Below are positions 46,181-53,885 of a stretch of 64,000 nucleotides of DNA, piece by piece. The stretch's first letter is position 1. Each line of letters opens with the position of its first letter. Both the position numbers and the translations under genes were made by a program. Origin of the DNA: JAAZZY01 sp964612505 (GTDB taxonomy: Bacteria > Chlamydiota > Chlamydiia > Chlamydiales > JAAZZY01); the NCBI GenBank assembly GCA_964612505.1, contig CAZTEX010000002.1, forward strand, positions 61,943-125,942, read 5' to 3'. The notes beneath the pieces are model-generated. The model worked only from the letters and a program-made list of their open reading frames with translations, was not told the DNA's origin and ran no database searches.

Positions 46181-46618
46181 ATGACAATTATTGAGCAACT
46201 AAATGAAGGCATCAAAGATGCAATGAGAAGCAGAGATCAAATTCGACTATCCACTTTGCGAATGCTTAAATCAAAAATTATGACTGTGGATGCTCGTTGC
46301 TCACTGCCTGACACAGAGGTCTTAAAGCTATTCAAAACATACTATGGAAGTATTCACGAGGCCATGGAACAAGCGCAAGCAGTCAATCGCCCAGAAGCTG
46401 CTGAACAGCTAAGAAGTGAGCTAAAAATCATTCAAGAGTTTTTACCAAAACCACTTTCTGCTGAAGAAACAAAAAAGCTCGTTGAACGGGCTATTTTGGA
46501 ATCGGGAGCTAAAACCAAAAAAGATTTAGGATTAGTTATGAAAGCGGTCATGAAACTCAATAGCTCTGCAGATGGCAAGCTAGCTAAGGATTTAGCAAGC
46601 CAGCTACTCGCTGATTAA
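46181..46618 (+). CDS. GatB/YqeY domain protein
   Basis: A 145-residue YqeY protein: IEQLNEGIKDAMRSRDQIRLSTLRMLKSKI at the N-terminus, a central helix bundle, IQEFLPKPLSAEE and the C-terminal LGLVMKAVMKLNSSADGKLAKDL. The C-terminal half resembles the tRNA-binding tail of GatB. The role is not settled but an RNA-related one is inferred from the relation to GatB. It is one of the last genes before the repeat-bounded island. Confidence 0.9.
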   Translation: MTIIEQLNEGIKDAMRSRDQIRLSTLRMLKSKIMTVDARCSLPDTEVLKLFKTYYGSIHEAMEQAQAVNRPEAAEQLRSELKIIQEFLPKPLSAEETKKLVERAILESGAKTKKDLGLVMKAVMKLNSSADGKLAKDLASQLLAD

Positions 46619-46738
46619 GAAGAAAGTCAGCATTCTAACTAGACAAATTTGAATAACAGAGGAAGCAATGGCTACAAACTGCGATCAAAAGCAATTGTTC
46701 TTCAAAAAATTCAAAATAACATGCAAGGAGAATACTCT

Positions 46739-47128
46739 CTATTTTTCCACTTTATTATGAACTTCATTTATCTCACTAATCAGATAATTTGAATCAAAGC
46801 GAAGGATAACAATAATGACCAAATCGTCTTCTTTTTCTGTGGCAAGCTCATAGCGAATAACCGCTGTTCGGTTATCGGTCATTATGAGCACTTCTTGCAC
46901 ATTCATCGACCAAGCCCCAAGCCATTCTTTGCCTGCATCAAGTTGAGCAGCAAAATGTTCTTTTCCTTCAAAAAGCACTTTTCCATTACGCACTTTCTTG
47001 CAGTTTGTCGAGCAGAGAGGTTCTATGTCCTTTGACTGGTAATCTGTTTGTAATGTTCCAATTTGATTAAGTATCTTAATATAATTATTAGTAGCCTTGG
47101 TCAAAACTTCTTTTTCCGACAATGACAT
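46739..47128 (-). CDS. NTF2/SnoaL-like small protein
   Basis: A 129-residue protein: LTKATNNYIKILNQIGTLQTDYQSKDIEPLCS (helical), KVLFEGKEHFAAQLDAGKEWLGAWSMNVQEVL and two C-terminal strands, consistent with an NTF2-like fold. ATG 47128 is chosen because GAGGAAAG lies just upstream; the longer frame to 47278 reads into the repeat region. No catalytic residues can be named. Confidence 0.65.
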   Translation of the reverse strand: MSLSEKEVLTKATNNYIKILNQIGTLQTDYQSKDIEPLCSTNCKKVRNGKVLFEGKEHFAAQLDAGKEWLGAWSMNVQEVLIMTDNRTAVIRYELATEKEDDLVIIVILRFDSNYLISEINEVHNKVEK

Positions 47129-47270
47129 ATTACTTTCCTCTATAGTGATACAAACCTTGTCATTAAGACTTGAAGGTTCTGCAGCAGAAAATCCTCTAAA
47201 CTCAGTACGCATAATTACAAAATGAACCCTATGATAATGGCAACACTTATACCTTGATGAGCTACAAAAA

Positions 47271-47302
47271 GCATCCAAAAATTAGATGTGGAGAGAATCG
47301 AA
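47271..47302 (+). repeat. Degenerate tmRNA 3'-end repeat (possible left island boundary)
   Basis: GTGGAGAGAATCGAA (47288-47302) is identical to 54489-54503 inside the ssrA 3' end, and the preceding CATCCAA...AATT also matches with a few changes. It would be the displaced end of the integration target. Confidence 0.6.
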
Positions 47303-47308
47303 TACGGA

Positions 47309-47860
47309 TCACTTAACTACCTCATATTTCAACTGCACTAAACCGCTTGGATAAGATTCAGTAGATAGAAGACGACATTTATGTTCTCTATTCATGGTGC
47401 TAAAGAGTGGGATTCCTGATCCTAAAACGGTAGCTATTACAGATATTGTGATATCATCTACGAGTCCTAACTCCAAAAATTTAGATACAGTAATCCCCCC
47501 ATCAACCCACACATGCTTGATACCTTTAGAACAAAGCATAGCTACTAGATCGGTCAGTTGTCCACAAAACAACTCTGCTTCTTCCCTAACTTCTTTTAAT
47601 GTATTACTAAGCACGATCACCCTTTTGCCCTTATAGGGCCATTCACCAAAGGAAGAGACTACTTCATACGTGTTTCTACCAAGAACTAATGCATCAATGC
47701 TATTAATAAATTTCTTAAAGCCGTAGTCCTCATCACCTACATGACCATACTCTAGCCAATCAAGACCACCATCTTTACGGGCAATATAGCCATCAATGCT
47801 TGAGGCAATGTAGATGGAGATTTTAGGGCTAGTAGTTTTAGCTGCCAATGAACTGATCAT
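47309..47860 (-). CDS. Dihydrofolate reductase/RibD-C-like oxidoreductase
   Basis: A 183-residue protein of the RibD C-terminal/DHFR-like group: ISIYIASSIDGYIARKDGGLDWL near the N-terminus, LVLGRNTYEVVSSFGEWPYKGKRVIVLSN in the middle and VWVDGGITVSKFLELGLVDDITISVIATVLGSGIPLF at the end. These NADPH-dependent proteins have varied substrates. Its start overlaps the TetR stop by 4 bp, so it is translationally coupled to the regulator. Confidence 0.88.
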   Translation of the reverse strand: MISSLAAKTTSPKISIYIASSIDGYIARKDGGLDWLEYGHVGDEDYGFKKFINSIDALVLGRNTYEVVSSFGEWPYKGKRVIVLSNTLKEVREEAELFCGQLTDLVAMLCSKGIKHVWVDGGITVSKFLELGLVDDITISVIATVLGSGIPLFSTMNREHKCRLLSTESYPSGLVQLKYEVVK

Positions 47861-48402
47861 AGGTACCTCATGATGATTTTTTCTTTCATAGTTTTTAGGG
47901 GATAATTTTTCCCACTTAACAGATATTCTAAGCTAATACCCTGAAGAACTGAGCGGAGATAAGTTGCTTCATCATCAGGATCAGCATAGCCAAGGTCTTT
48001 GTAGAGTTGTCGTTCTGCAGTGAAAAGACGGTCAAACCACATCTTATATTTTTGCATGGCTTCTCTAATAGCAGCGGTACCTTCTGTTGACAAATAGAGC
48101 ATATAGAGAAAGCGCAGCCAATCTGATCTTATTTCTAGCTCGCTTAAGACAAAATCGATTAAAAACACGATACGTTCTTTAGGGTCTTTGATTGTTTCTA
48201 GGTTTTCTATGAGAGGCGTCCACTCTTCTAATCTTTGTTTTGCAAAGATGATTAGCAGCTCTTTTTTACTATCAAAATAGTGATAAAAAAGAGCTTTTGA
48301 AACCTTTGCTTGCTTAGCAATATCAGCTACGCTACTGCCATGATAGCCATTAGCTGCAAAAACCTTAAGAGCTGCGGTGAGAAGTTTTTCCTTTGTATCC
48401 AT
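47857..48402 (-). CDS. TetR/AcrR-family transcriptional regulator
   Basis: A 181-residue repressor with an N-terminal TetR HTH (LLTAALKVFAANGYHGSSVADIAKQAKVSKALFYHYFDSKKELL, residues 7-50) and a helical ligand domain. It lies second in an operon of Cdd1-like, TetR and DHFR-like genes. A 20-bp palindrome over the operon's promoter (48755-48774) is the obvious operator, so the operon is probably autorepressed. Confidence 0.92.
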   Translation of the reverse strand: MDTKEKLLTAALKVFAANGYHGSSVADIAKQAKVSKALFYHYFDSKKELLIIFAKQRLEEWTPLIENLETIKDPKERIVFLIDFVLSELEIRSDWLRFLYMLYLSTEGTAAIREAMQKYKMWFDRLFTAERQLYKDLGYADPDDEATYLRSVLQGISLEYLLSGKNYPLKTMKEKIIMRYL

Positions 48403-48408
48403 CTCGTC

Positions 48409-48702
48409 TCATTTTTTGGGATTTTGAACTATATGATTTAGCAGACCCTTTTTTTGAAGGATCTTGCGTTTACTTGTCCATTTCCACCAGGCAGCAGGCT
48501 CTCCACCAGAAGCTTCATGAATGATCGCTGCAAATACATCCCATACACAGGGGTCTTGTCTTGTTTGTGTACATCTTTCCAGTTCGTGAAACAAGACGGT
48601 GGGATTTTTATTTGACAGTTCCTCCACAGTATGGATGCCTAAAAGATGCAAATCTTCAAGTGTTGCTCTTCCAACATTTTTTAAGTCACTGAGTTGTTTC
48701 AT
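48409..48702 (-). CDS. Cdd1-type helix-hairpin-helix protein
   Basis: A 97-residue protein: LSDLKNVGRATLEDLHLLGIHTVEELSNKNP is a helix-hairpin-helix with the GxG-like turn, followed by DPCVWDVFAAIIHEASGGEPAAWWKWTSKRK. This is the Pathogenicity-locus Cdd1 family, often found next to transcription regulators and resistance genes; DNA binding is inferred from the HhH. First gene of the TetR operon. Confidence 0.82.
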   Translation of the reverse strand: MKQLSDLKNVGRATLEDLHLLGIHTVEELSNKNPTVLFHELERCTQTRQDPCVWDVFAAIIHEASGGEPAAWWKWTSKRKILQKKGLLNHIVQNPKK

Positions 48703-48743
48703 ATGCCCCTATAAGATGACGGGTTTCGATAATCAAAATGGAA

Positions 48744-48774
48744 AGAATAACAAAAATTGACCGATCGGTCAATT
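48744..48774 (-). promoter_or_regulatory. Promoter and palindromic TetR operator
   Basis: On the minus strand TTGACC (-35, plus positions 48767-48772) and TATTCT (-10, 48744-48749) are spaced by 17 bp. A perfect 20-bp palindrome, core TTGACCGATCGGTCAA, spans 48755-48774 and covers the -35 and spacer, where a bound TetR dimer would block RNA polymerase. Confidence 0.75.
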
Positions 48775-48860
48775 GTTTTGTTTTTTTTGAAAGCAGATCA
48801 GATTATTAGGCGTGCTCAGTAAAAATTATTTATAATTGTATATAAATTACTTACCCCTTT

Positions 48861-48885
48861 AAAATACCCAGCAACTAGGTATTTT
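48861..48885 (+). promoter_or_regulatory. Inverted repeat just upstream of padR
   Basis: AAAATACC (48861-48868) and GGTATTTT (48878-48885) are perfect 8-bp inverted copies with 9 bp between, ending just before the padR start codon. The layout suits a PadR operator; as RNA the hairpin would cover the ribosome site. Confidence 0.5.
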
Positions 48886-48887
48886 TA

Positions 48888-49409
48888 ATGAAATCACCCA
48901 ACAAAACAAGATATGCGATTTTGGGAATCCTTCTTGATGCCCCAAGCACTGGCTATGAGATTAAATCTCTTATGAAGAGATCAACCGTTTATTTCTGGCG
49001 TGAATCTGATTCGACCATCTATCCAATGTTGAAGATTTTGTCTGAGGAAGGAAAAACTTTTTCGAAAGTGGTCAATGTGGGAAAGAAAAAGAAAGAAGTA
49101 TTTTCTATTACTGAAGCTGGACGGATGGAATTTAAGGCTTGGCTTAAAAGTCCGACAAGCGAGGAAACCCCGCGTAATGAGTTTCTTCTCAAACTCTTTT
49201 TTGTAACAGATCGCCGTGAGATGATTCGACTGTTTCAGGAGAGATTAGAGAAAATTGAAAAGATCTATGAAGAATATAAAAAAATTGAAGAGAGACTAGA
49301 AAGTATAACTGACTCACCTCATAAAGCGATCCGTCTCACAGCATTGAGATACGGATTAGCTCATCTTGAGTCTGAAATTAAATGGTTGAATGATGAAAAC
49401 GGTAAATAA
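48888..49409 (+). CDS. PadR-family transcriptional regulator
   Basis: A 173-residue protein with an N-terminal winged helix (AILGILLDAPSTGYEIKSLMKRS...YPMLKILSEEGK, about residues 10-55) and a C-terminal coiled-coil dimerisation domain (MIRLFQERLEKIEKIYEEYKKIEERL), the PadR-subfamily-2 layout. It overlaps the FAD monooxygenase by 20 bp, so it probably controls that gene and itself through the inverted repeat at 48861-48885. Confidence 0.9.
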   Translation: MKSPNKTRYAILGILLDAPSTGYEIKSLMKRSTVYFWRESDSTIYPMLKILSEEGKTFSKVVNVGKKKKEVFSITEAGRMEFKAWLKSPTSEETPRNEFLLKLFFVTDRREMIRLFQERLEKIEKIYEEYKKIEERLESITDSPHKAIRLTALRYGLAHLESEIKWLNDENGK

Positions 49410-50583
49410 AATACAAAACAAAATATTAATTATTGGCGCGGGACTTGGCGGATTGGCTTTAGCTCAAGGCCTTATCAAGACTGGATTTGATGTCACAGTT
49501 TTTGAAAGAGATGAAAGCCCTACAAGTCGACCTCAAGGATACCGGATTTCAATTAGATCATTGGGTATAAATGCATTGTCTGCATTATTGCCCAATGAAA
49601 AAATGAGTCGTTTATCCTTGGCCAAGGTTGCTGATGTTGGCAATGGATTTATCTGCGCAAATGAACAAATGAAACCTCTTTTCAGTCTTCCGCAAGGACA
49701 GGATGAAGCTATCCAGTTTCTTCGCTCAGAGTTAAGAAGTCTATTGTCGGAAGGAGTCCATATTCAATGGAACAAGCGTCTTGTCATGCTTGAAGATGAT
49801 GGGAATCAAGTGATGGCCCATTTTGAGGATGGATCATCTGCCGCCGGAGACTTGCTTGTTGGGTGCGATGGAGCAAAATCTATCGTAAGAGAACTTTTGC
49901 CATCAGTGTACGGAAATCGTCTTGGATCGATTCCAAAAGTAATTGATCATAATCGCGCTATTTTGGGCGGACAGATTGACCGCACCCCAGAATGGGACGC
50001 GCTGCTTCCATTAAATAAAACGGGAATGGTTCGTTTTGTGGGACCTAATTCGCATTCCATCGGTGTATGTTTTTCAGAACGAGCAGATAGAAGTCCTACC
50101 ATTTACTGGGTATTTGTAGAAGACATAGGAGATCGCAATGCTCCTTGGTATCGGTTTGATCAAGGATTAGAATGTCGTAAGCGAATATTAGATCATTGTA
50201 AGCAGTTGATGAAAAATGAACCTTGGCATGAGAATTTGAAAAAGCTAGTCTACGATACTCCAGCAGAAGCAATAATGGCCCCTTGGCTTTTACGCACGAC
50301 TCAATTTCCTGACTCTAACCTATTTCCTATAGTTCCTTCAGGTAGGGTGACTCTTGTTGGCGATTCAGCCCATGCCATGCCTCCAGACCGAGGGCTAGGT
50401 GGAAATAATGTATTTGAAGACGCCAGATTATTATCAACTTTACTAGCTTCTTCTCTAAAGCCTATAGATTGGCCAAGCTCGATTGAGAAATTTGAAAGAG
50501 AGATGTTTGCTAGAGTTAAAGTTGCGGTTCAAGAATCTGAGAGTGCAGCTCTGTATTTTCATAATCTCCGCCCTCATTCATGA
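49390..50583 (+). CDS. FAD-dependent monooxygenase (PHBH-like)
   Basis: A 397-residue flavoprotein: dinucleotide-binding ILIIGAGLGGLALAQGL (about 11-27), VFERDESPTSRPQGYRI, the DG motif region LLVGCDGAKSIVREL (about 154-168) and GDSAHAMPPDRGLGGNNVFEDA (FAD ribityl site). This is the group A aromatic hydroxylase/TetX-like family. Pairing with PadR suggests a drug or phenolic detoxification module (inference). It overlaps padR and ends just before an island repeat. Confidence 0.9.
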   Translation: MMKTVNKIQNKILIIGAGLGGLALAQGLIKTGFDVTVFERDESPTSRPQGYRISIRSLGINALSALLPNEKMSRLSLAKVADVGNGFICANEQMKPLFSLPQGQDEAIQFLRSELRSLLSEGVHIQWNKRLVMLEDDGNQVMAHFEDGSSAAGDLLVGCDGAKSIVRELLPSVYGNRLGSIPKVIDHNRAILGGQIDRTPEWDALLPLNKTGMVRFVGPNSHSIGVCFSERADRSPTIYWVFVEDIGDRNAPWYRFDQGLECRKRILDHCKQLMKNEPWHENLKKLVYDTPAEAIMAPWLLRTTQFPDSNLFPIVPSGRVTLVGDSAHAMPPDRGLGGNNVFEDARLLSTLLASSLKPIDWPSSIEKFEREMFARVKVAVQESESAALYFHNLRPHS

Positions 50584-50591
50584 AAGCAAAG

Positions 50592-50641
50592 CCTTCGAAT
50601 AATTGGAAGAGGAGAGAAGCATTTGAAACTTTTGATTGGAA
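50592..50641 (+). repeat. Diverged island repeat after the monooxygenase
   Basis: The stretch AATTGGAAGAGGAGAGAAGC followed by ATTTGAAACTTTTGATTGGAAT aligns over about 45 bp with the repeat at 53576-53625 (TTGGAGGTGGAGAGACGC, ATTCAGAACTTTTGACTGGGAT). It sits directly after the monooxygenase stop. Confidence 0.65.
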
Positions 50642-50652
50642 TACACTAAGCA

Positions 50653-50766
50653 AAGAATGGCCGTATTTTTTCAAATACGGCCATTCTTCTTTAAATAAGG
50701 CCAAATAACTTGAAAAAATGGCCGTATTTCAGTTAAAATGGCCGTATAAGACAAAGGTGGCCGTAA
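50653..50766 (+). promoter_or_regulatory. TGGCCGTA repeat array before the Fic gene
   Basis: A perfect 16-bp inverted repeat (arms 50653-50668 and 50673-50688, loop TTTC) contains one TGGCCGTA in each orientation. Three direct TGGCCGTA copies follow at 50719, 50739 and 50758, about 20 bp apart (two helical turns), the last touching the ATG. The regular spacing points to cooperative protein binding. Confidence 0.7.
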
Positions 50767-52142
50767 TGAGCTTACGTGACAATAAAATGATTGTATTGAG
50801 GGCACTAGGTTTGGAATTCGAACCGATCGGTCTGCCAGAGCTGATGAATAGATTGGGAGAAGATTTTAAGGAAAGATTAGTCAGGAGATGGTTGCAGCTT
50901 CTAGTTAGAGAGGGAGCTGTTAAGAAAATAGGTCAAAAGCGCGGAACTAAATATATTGTAGTAGGTCGATCGGAAGAGGCTAAAGACGAAATAAGCAGTT
51001 GTTTTAGTTCGGCAAGTCTGAAAGTTATTGAGTTCGTGAAGAGGCCCTTGTTTGAGCGACAACCTGTTGCCTATGCTGACGATTGGTTTGATAGCTATCA
51101 GCCTAATTCTAGCTACTATTTATCAGAGGTGTTGCGACGGCAGTTGCAAGCATCAGGGGAGCGATCTAATGCCAAAGATCCAGCAGGCACTTACGCTCAT
51201 CAAATTTTTAATAGGCTGATCATTGATCTGTCATATAACTCCTCGCGCTTAGAGGGAAATACCTATTCCTTGTTAGATACTGAACGTTTGCTGCTTCATG
51301 GCGATACTGCCGAAGGAAAGCTCGATGAAGAGAAGGCGATGATTTTAAATCACAAGGAAGCTATTCGTTATCTTGTTGATAATGCACCAAAAATCGAAGT
51401 TAATCGTAATGTCATATGTACACTACACTTTTTGCTATCTGATGGACTTGTGCAGTCAACGGAAGCGGGCAAGGTACGAAGGCATGGCGTTCGCGTTGGA
51501 GGGTCAACCTATATCCCATTTGAAGATCCAAAAAGATTAGAGCAGCAACTGGAGAAGATTGCTCATAAGGCAATGCAAATTAGAGACCCTTACGAACAGA
51601 GTATTTTTCTATTGATTCATATTAGTTATTTGCAAGCCTTTGCAGACGTGAACAAACGAACTGCTCGGCTATCAGCTAACATATCGTTGATTCGAGGAAA
51701 CCTTGTGCCGCTCGCATTTAGTGATGTCAGAGTCGAAGACTATATGTCAGCAATGATTGCAATCTATGAACTTCAAAACGTGAAGCCGCTGGTAGACCTA
51801 TATGTTTATTCCTATCTACGTACCTGCGCAGCCTATGATTCGACAGTTAAAGCAATGGGCTTTGATGAGGTACGCGTGCGGTATCGACAAGAAAGAAAAA
51901 TAGTGGTTAGGAACGTAATCTTACAAAGATTAATCGGAGAGGAAATAAAAAAGTTTGTAGATACAGAGGCAAATGAGCAGATTCCAACAACAGCACGGGC
52001 AGACTTTGTGGAAGATGTCCTAGAAGACTTAGACCAGATGGATGAAAGCAGGTTGGCTGGTCTAGGCATCACGCCAGAACAATTGAAGGAGTGGAAAGAG
52101 AGGCATTTGAAACTCTCAAATGGAAAAAGATCTCACTGCTAG
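50766..52142 (+). CDS. Fic-family protein with N-terminal winged helix
   Basis: A 458-residue protein. Residues 1-70 look like a winged HTH (LPELMNRLGEDFKERLVRRWLQLLVREGAVKK). The Fic domain has an inhibitory-type NSSRLEGN (about 158-165) and a core LQAFADVNKRTARL (about 289-302), which keeps FxDxNxRxxR but has Gln in place of the catalytic His. ATG 50766 is preferred because the frame further upstream only reads through the TGGCCGTA repeats. Codon use is richer in G and C than that of neighbours, suggesting transfer. Probable autoregulation through the array. Confidence 0.85.
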   Translation: MSLRDNKMIVLRALGLEFEPIGLPELMNRLGEDFKERLVRRWLQLLVREGAVKKIGQKRGTKYIVVGRSEEAKDEISSCFSSASLKVIEFVKRPLFERQPVAYADDWFDSYQPNSSYYLSEVLRRQLQASGERSNAKDPAGTYAHQIFNRLIIDLSYNSSRLEGNTYSLLDTERLLLHGDTAEGKLDEEKAMILNHKEAIRYLVDNAPKIEVNRNVICTLHFLLSDGLVQSTEAGKVRRHGVRVGGSTYIPFEDPKRLEQQLEKIAHKAMQIRDPYEQSIFLLIHISYLQAFADVNKRTARLSANISLIRGNLVPLAFSDVRVEDYMSAMIAIYELQNVKPLVDLYVYSYLRTCAAYDSTVKAMGFDEVRVRYRQERKIVVRNVILQRLIGEEIKKFVDTEANEQIPTTARADFVEDVLEDLDQMDESRLAGLGITPEQLKEWKERHLKLSNGKRSHC

Positions 52143-52190
52143 CTATTCTTTTTTCTAAATACAAGACCTGAATAAGAAAGAGGAATCCTC

Positions 52191-52649
52191 ATGAAAATTG
52201 CCATTAGCTCTGATGAATATTACCCTATTATTGACGTACTTATTGAAGATATTCAAAAAAGAAATCATGAAGTTCATTACTTTGGGCCTCGAAATGCAAA
52301 AGATCAGGCTGTTGATTGGCCAAAAGTAACTGTTCAAGCTGTAGAAGAAGTTAGAAACAAAACTGCTGACGAAGCAATTATCCTTTGTTGGACAGGAACT
52401 GGTTGTTCCATCATTGCAAACAAAGTCAAGGGCATACGCGCAGCTCTCTGTTTTGATGCCGAAACGGCAAAAGGGGCAAGAACTTATAATCATGCCAATG
52501 TGCTGGCCCTCAGTTTACGTTTGATCTCCCCTGGAACACTGAAAGAAATCCTGGATGCTTGGTTTAAAACTCCTTTCGGAAACGATGCCTGGAATGTTCA
52601 ACAGGTGAAGCGAGTGGAAGAATTTGAAGTTCATGAAAAAAAGAGATAG
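52191..52649 (+). CDS. RpiB/LacAB-family sugar-phosphate isomerase-like protein
   Basis: A 152-residue protein: MKIAISSDEYYPIIDVLIEDI at the N-terminus, ILCWTGTGCSIIANKVKGIRAALCFDAETAKGARTYNHANVLALS in the middle, the RpiB core with the anion loop and conserved ANK. The catalytic Cys of RpiB (CGTGIG) corresponds to CWTGTG. Either ribose-5-phosphate isomerase B or a relative with another sugar phosphate. Good AGAGGAA site before the ATG. Confidence 0.85.
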   Translation: MKIAISSDEYYPIIDVLIEDIQKRNHEVHYFGPRNAKDQAVDWPKVTVQAVEEVRNKTADEAIILCWTGTGCSIIANKVKGIRAALCFDAETAKGARTYNHANVLALSLRLISPGTLKEILDAWFKTPFGNDAWNVQQVKRVEEFEVHEKKR

Positions 52650-52689
52650 CTATTGTTTCATTTTTTATATCTCAATGGAAGAAAAGAGC

Positions 52690-52705
52690 CATTCAGAACT
52701 TTTGA
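52690..52705 (+). repeat. Island repeat fragment
   Basis: CATTCAGAACTTTTGA is identical to 53604-53619 and lies between the RpiB-like and methyltransferase genes. The tmRNA-like half of the repeat is not kept here. Confidence 0.5.
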
Positions 52706-52759
52706 GTAGCAAGTGAGTGCTTGTAAAAGCAATCACTTCGAGCAAATGTGTATATTCAG

Positions 52760-53425
52760 CTAATTCTTTTTGAACATTGCCAAGATATGCCACTTTAGTA
52801 TTTCAGCATAAATCTGGGTATATCCCAACGCTTCTATTTTCTCTGTCAATTGCTCTGGCAGAAAAGCGTAGTGTGTTAATCCTTTTTCAGGGCCATTTTG
52901 AGGCACATAGGTCTGCTTATCATAGAATCGTAGGGTACAGCAAATGCCGCCATGTGAGTCCTCATACAAGCCGTCTCCAAGATCTTTGAGATCAAGTGAA
53001 TTAAAGTTTGCAGTCTTCACAATAAACAAGCCCCCATGCTTCAAGATCCGCGTGATCTCAACAAAAAGCTCCTCTATCTTCGGCAAGGTATTGTGATTCA
53101 ATGATTGAAATGCAATGGCTGCATCCAATGACCCGTCCTTAAATGGCAATGACTGGTACATATCCTGTTCAAGGACGTTAAGAGATACCTGAGCTTTTTG
53201 TGCTTTTGCTTTTGTCTTTTCAATGCCCTCATTGGAGATTTCCAGTGCATGCACAATCTTCCCTTGTTTTGCCAAAGCAACAGCAACAGTTCCATCGCCA
53301 GAGCCAAGATCAAGGACAGTTTGGACATTCTCCTGCTTAAAAAACTCCAGCATTTTTTGAGGGATATCAGCCTTGAAATGCCCATCAACGCTATCGTTTT
53401 TCCACACATCATCATACTGTTCCAT
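52760..53425 (-). CDS. Class I SAM-dependent methyltransferase
   Basis: A 221-residue methyltransferase: VLDLGSGDGTVAVALAKQG (SAM loop, about residues 37-55), VHALEISNEGIEK (acidic motif), FKDGSLDAAIAFQSLNHN and ITRILKHGGLFIVKT. Similar to UbiE-type enzymes; substrate unknown. The frame continues upstream to 53467 (MLLCFLLGRG), but MEQYDDVWKN at 53425 looks like the natural N-terminus. Confidence 0.82.
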   Translation of the reverse strand: MEQYDDVWKNDSVDGHFKADIPQKMLEFFKQENVQTVLDLGSGDGTVAVALAKQGKIVHALEISNEGIEKTKAKAQKAQVSLNVLEQDMYQSLPFKDGSLDAAIAFQSLNHNTLPKIEELFVEITRILKHGGLFIVKTANFNSLDLKDLGDGLYEDSHGGICCTLRFYDKQTYVPQNGPEKGLTHYAFLPEQLTEKIEALGYTQIYAEILKWHILAMFKKN

Positions 53426-53560
53426 AGATATCGAAACCCCTCTGCCTAACAAAAAACAAAGCAACATGGATTGATTGATTTTTCAGCTCGAATAAGATTT
53501 TGTCTTCGAACTGCAATGACCACTAGCTATTAATCATAGGTCGATGTTGCGATTTAGGCA

Positions 53561-53773
53561 ATGAATTTTGAAGATCATCCAACCAGTTGGAGGTGGAGAG
53601 ACGCATTCAGAACTTTTGACTGGGATAAAATTCCTACTGAGGTGATGGTTGGTTCCGCACAAGATAGGTTCGATGCTAAAGGAAGCCTGACCGACCCTAA
53701 AACTCGTCAAAAAATTGCAGAACTTCTAGCTGCACTCACTGCTTGTGCAAGACATCGATCTGCTTTAGCATAA
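53561..53773 (+). pseudogene. C-terminal remnant of an NADPH-dependent FMN reductase
   Basis: The last 45 codons (TEVMVGSAQDRFDAKGSLTDPKTRQKIAELLAAL in two overlapping parts) match the C-terminus of NADPH-dependent FMN reductase/oxidoreductase proteins, which end in a DxxGxLTDxxTRxxI helix. The flavodoxin-like body is absent. The first 20 codons are the island repeat (DHPTSWRWRD...), so the fragment was joined to the repeat by recombination. Unlikely to be functional. Confidence 0.55.
53571..53625 (+). repeat. 31-bp direct repeat of the ssrA 3' end, with element arm
   Basis: Positions 53571-53601 match 54467-54497 at 30 of 31 positions (one G/A change). The match covers the tmRNA acceptor strand TGGAGGTGGAGAGA. 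To the right comes the CATTCAGAACTTTTGA arm shared with the other copies, so this looks like an attachment-site copy. Confidence 0.8.
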
Positions 53774-53885
53774 CAAGCCATCTTGCTCTCTCTCGATCCC
53801 TGATCCTATTTTCTGGAAGCTCATTTCCCTAGTCACAGTCTACTAACCCCCATTAATCTCGTTCATAGCAAGCTAGTTTTTAGGC

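Noticed and set aside
50653..50766. TGGCCGTA repeats as a CRISPR array
   Set aside because: Repeats are only 8-12 bp, partly inverted, with 8-12 bp between them, and no cas genes are present.
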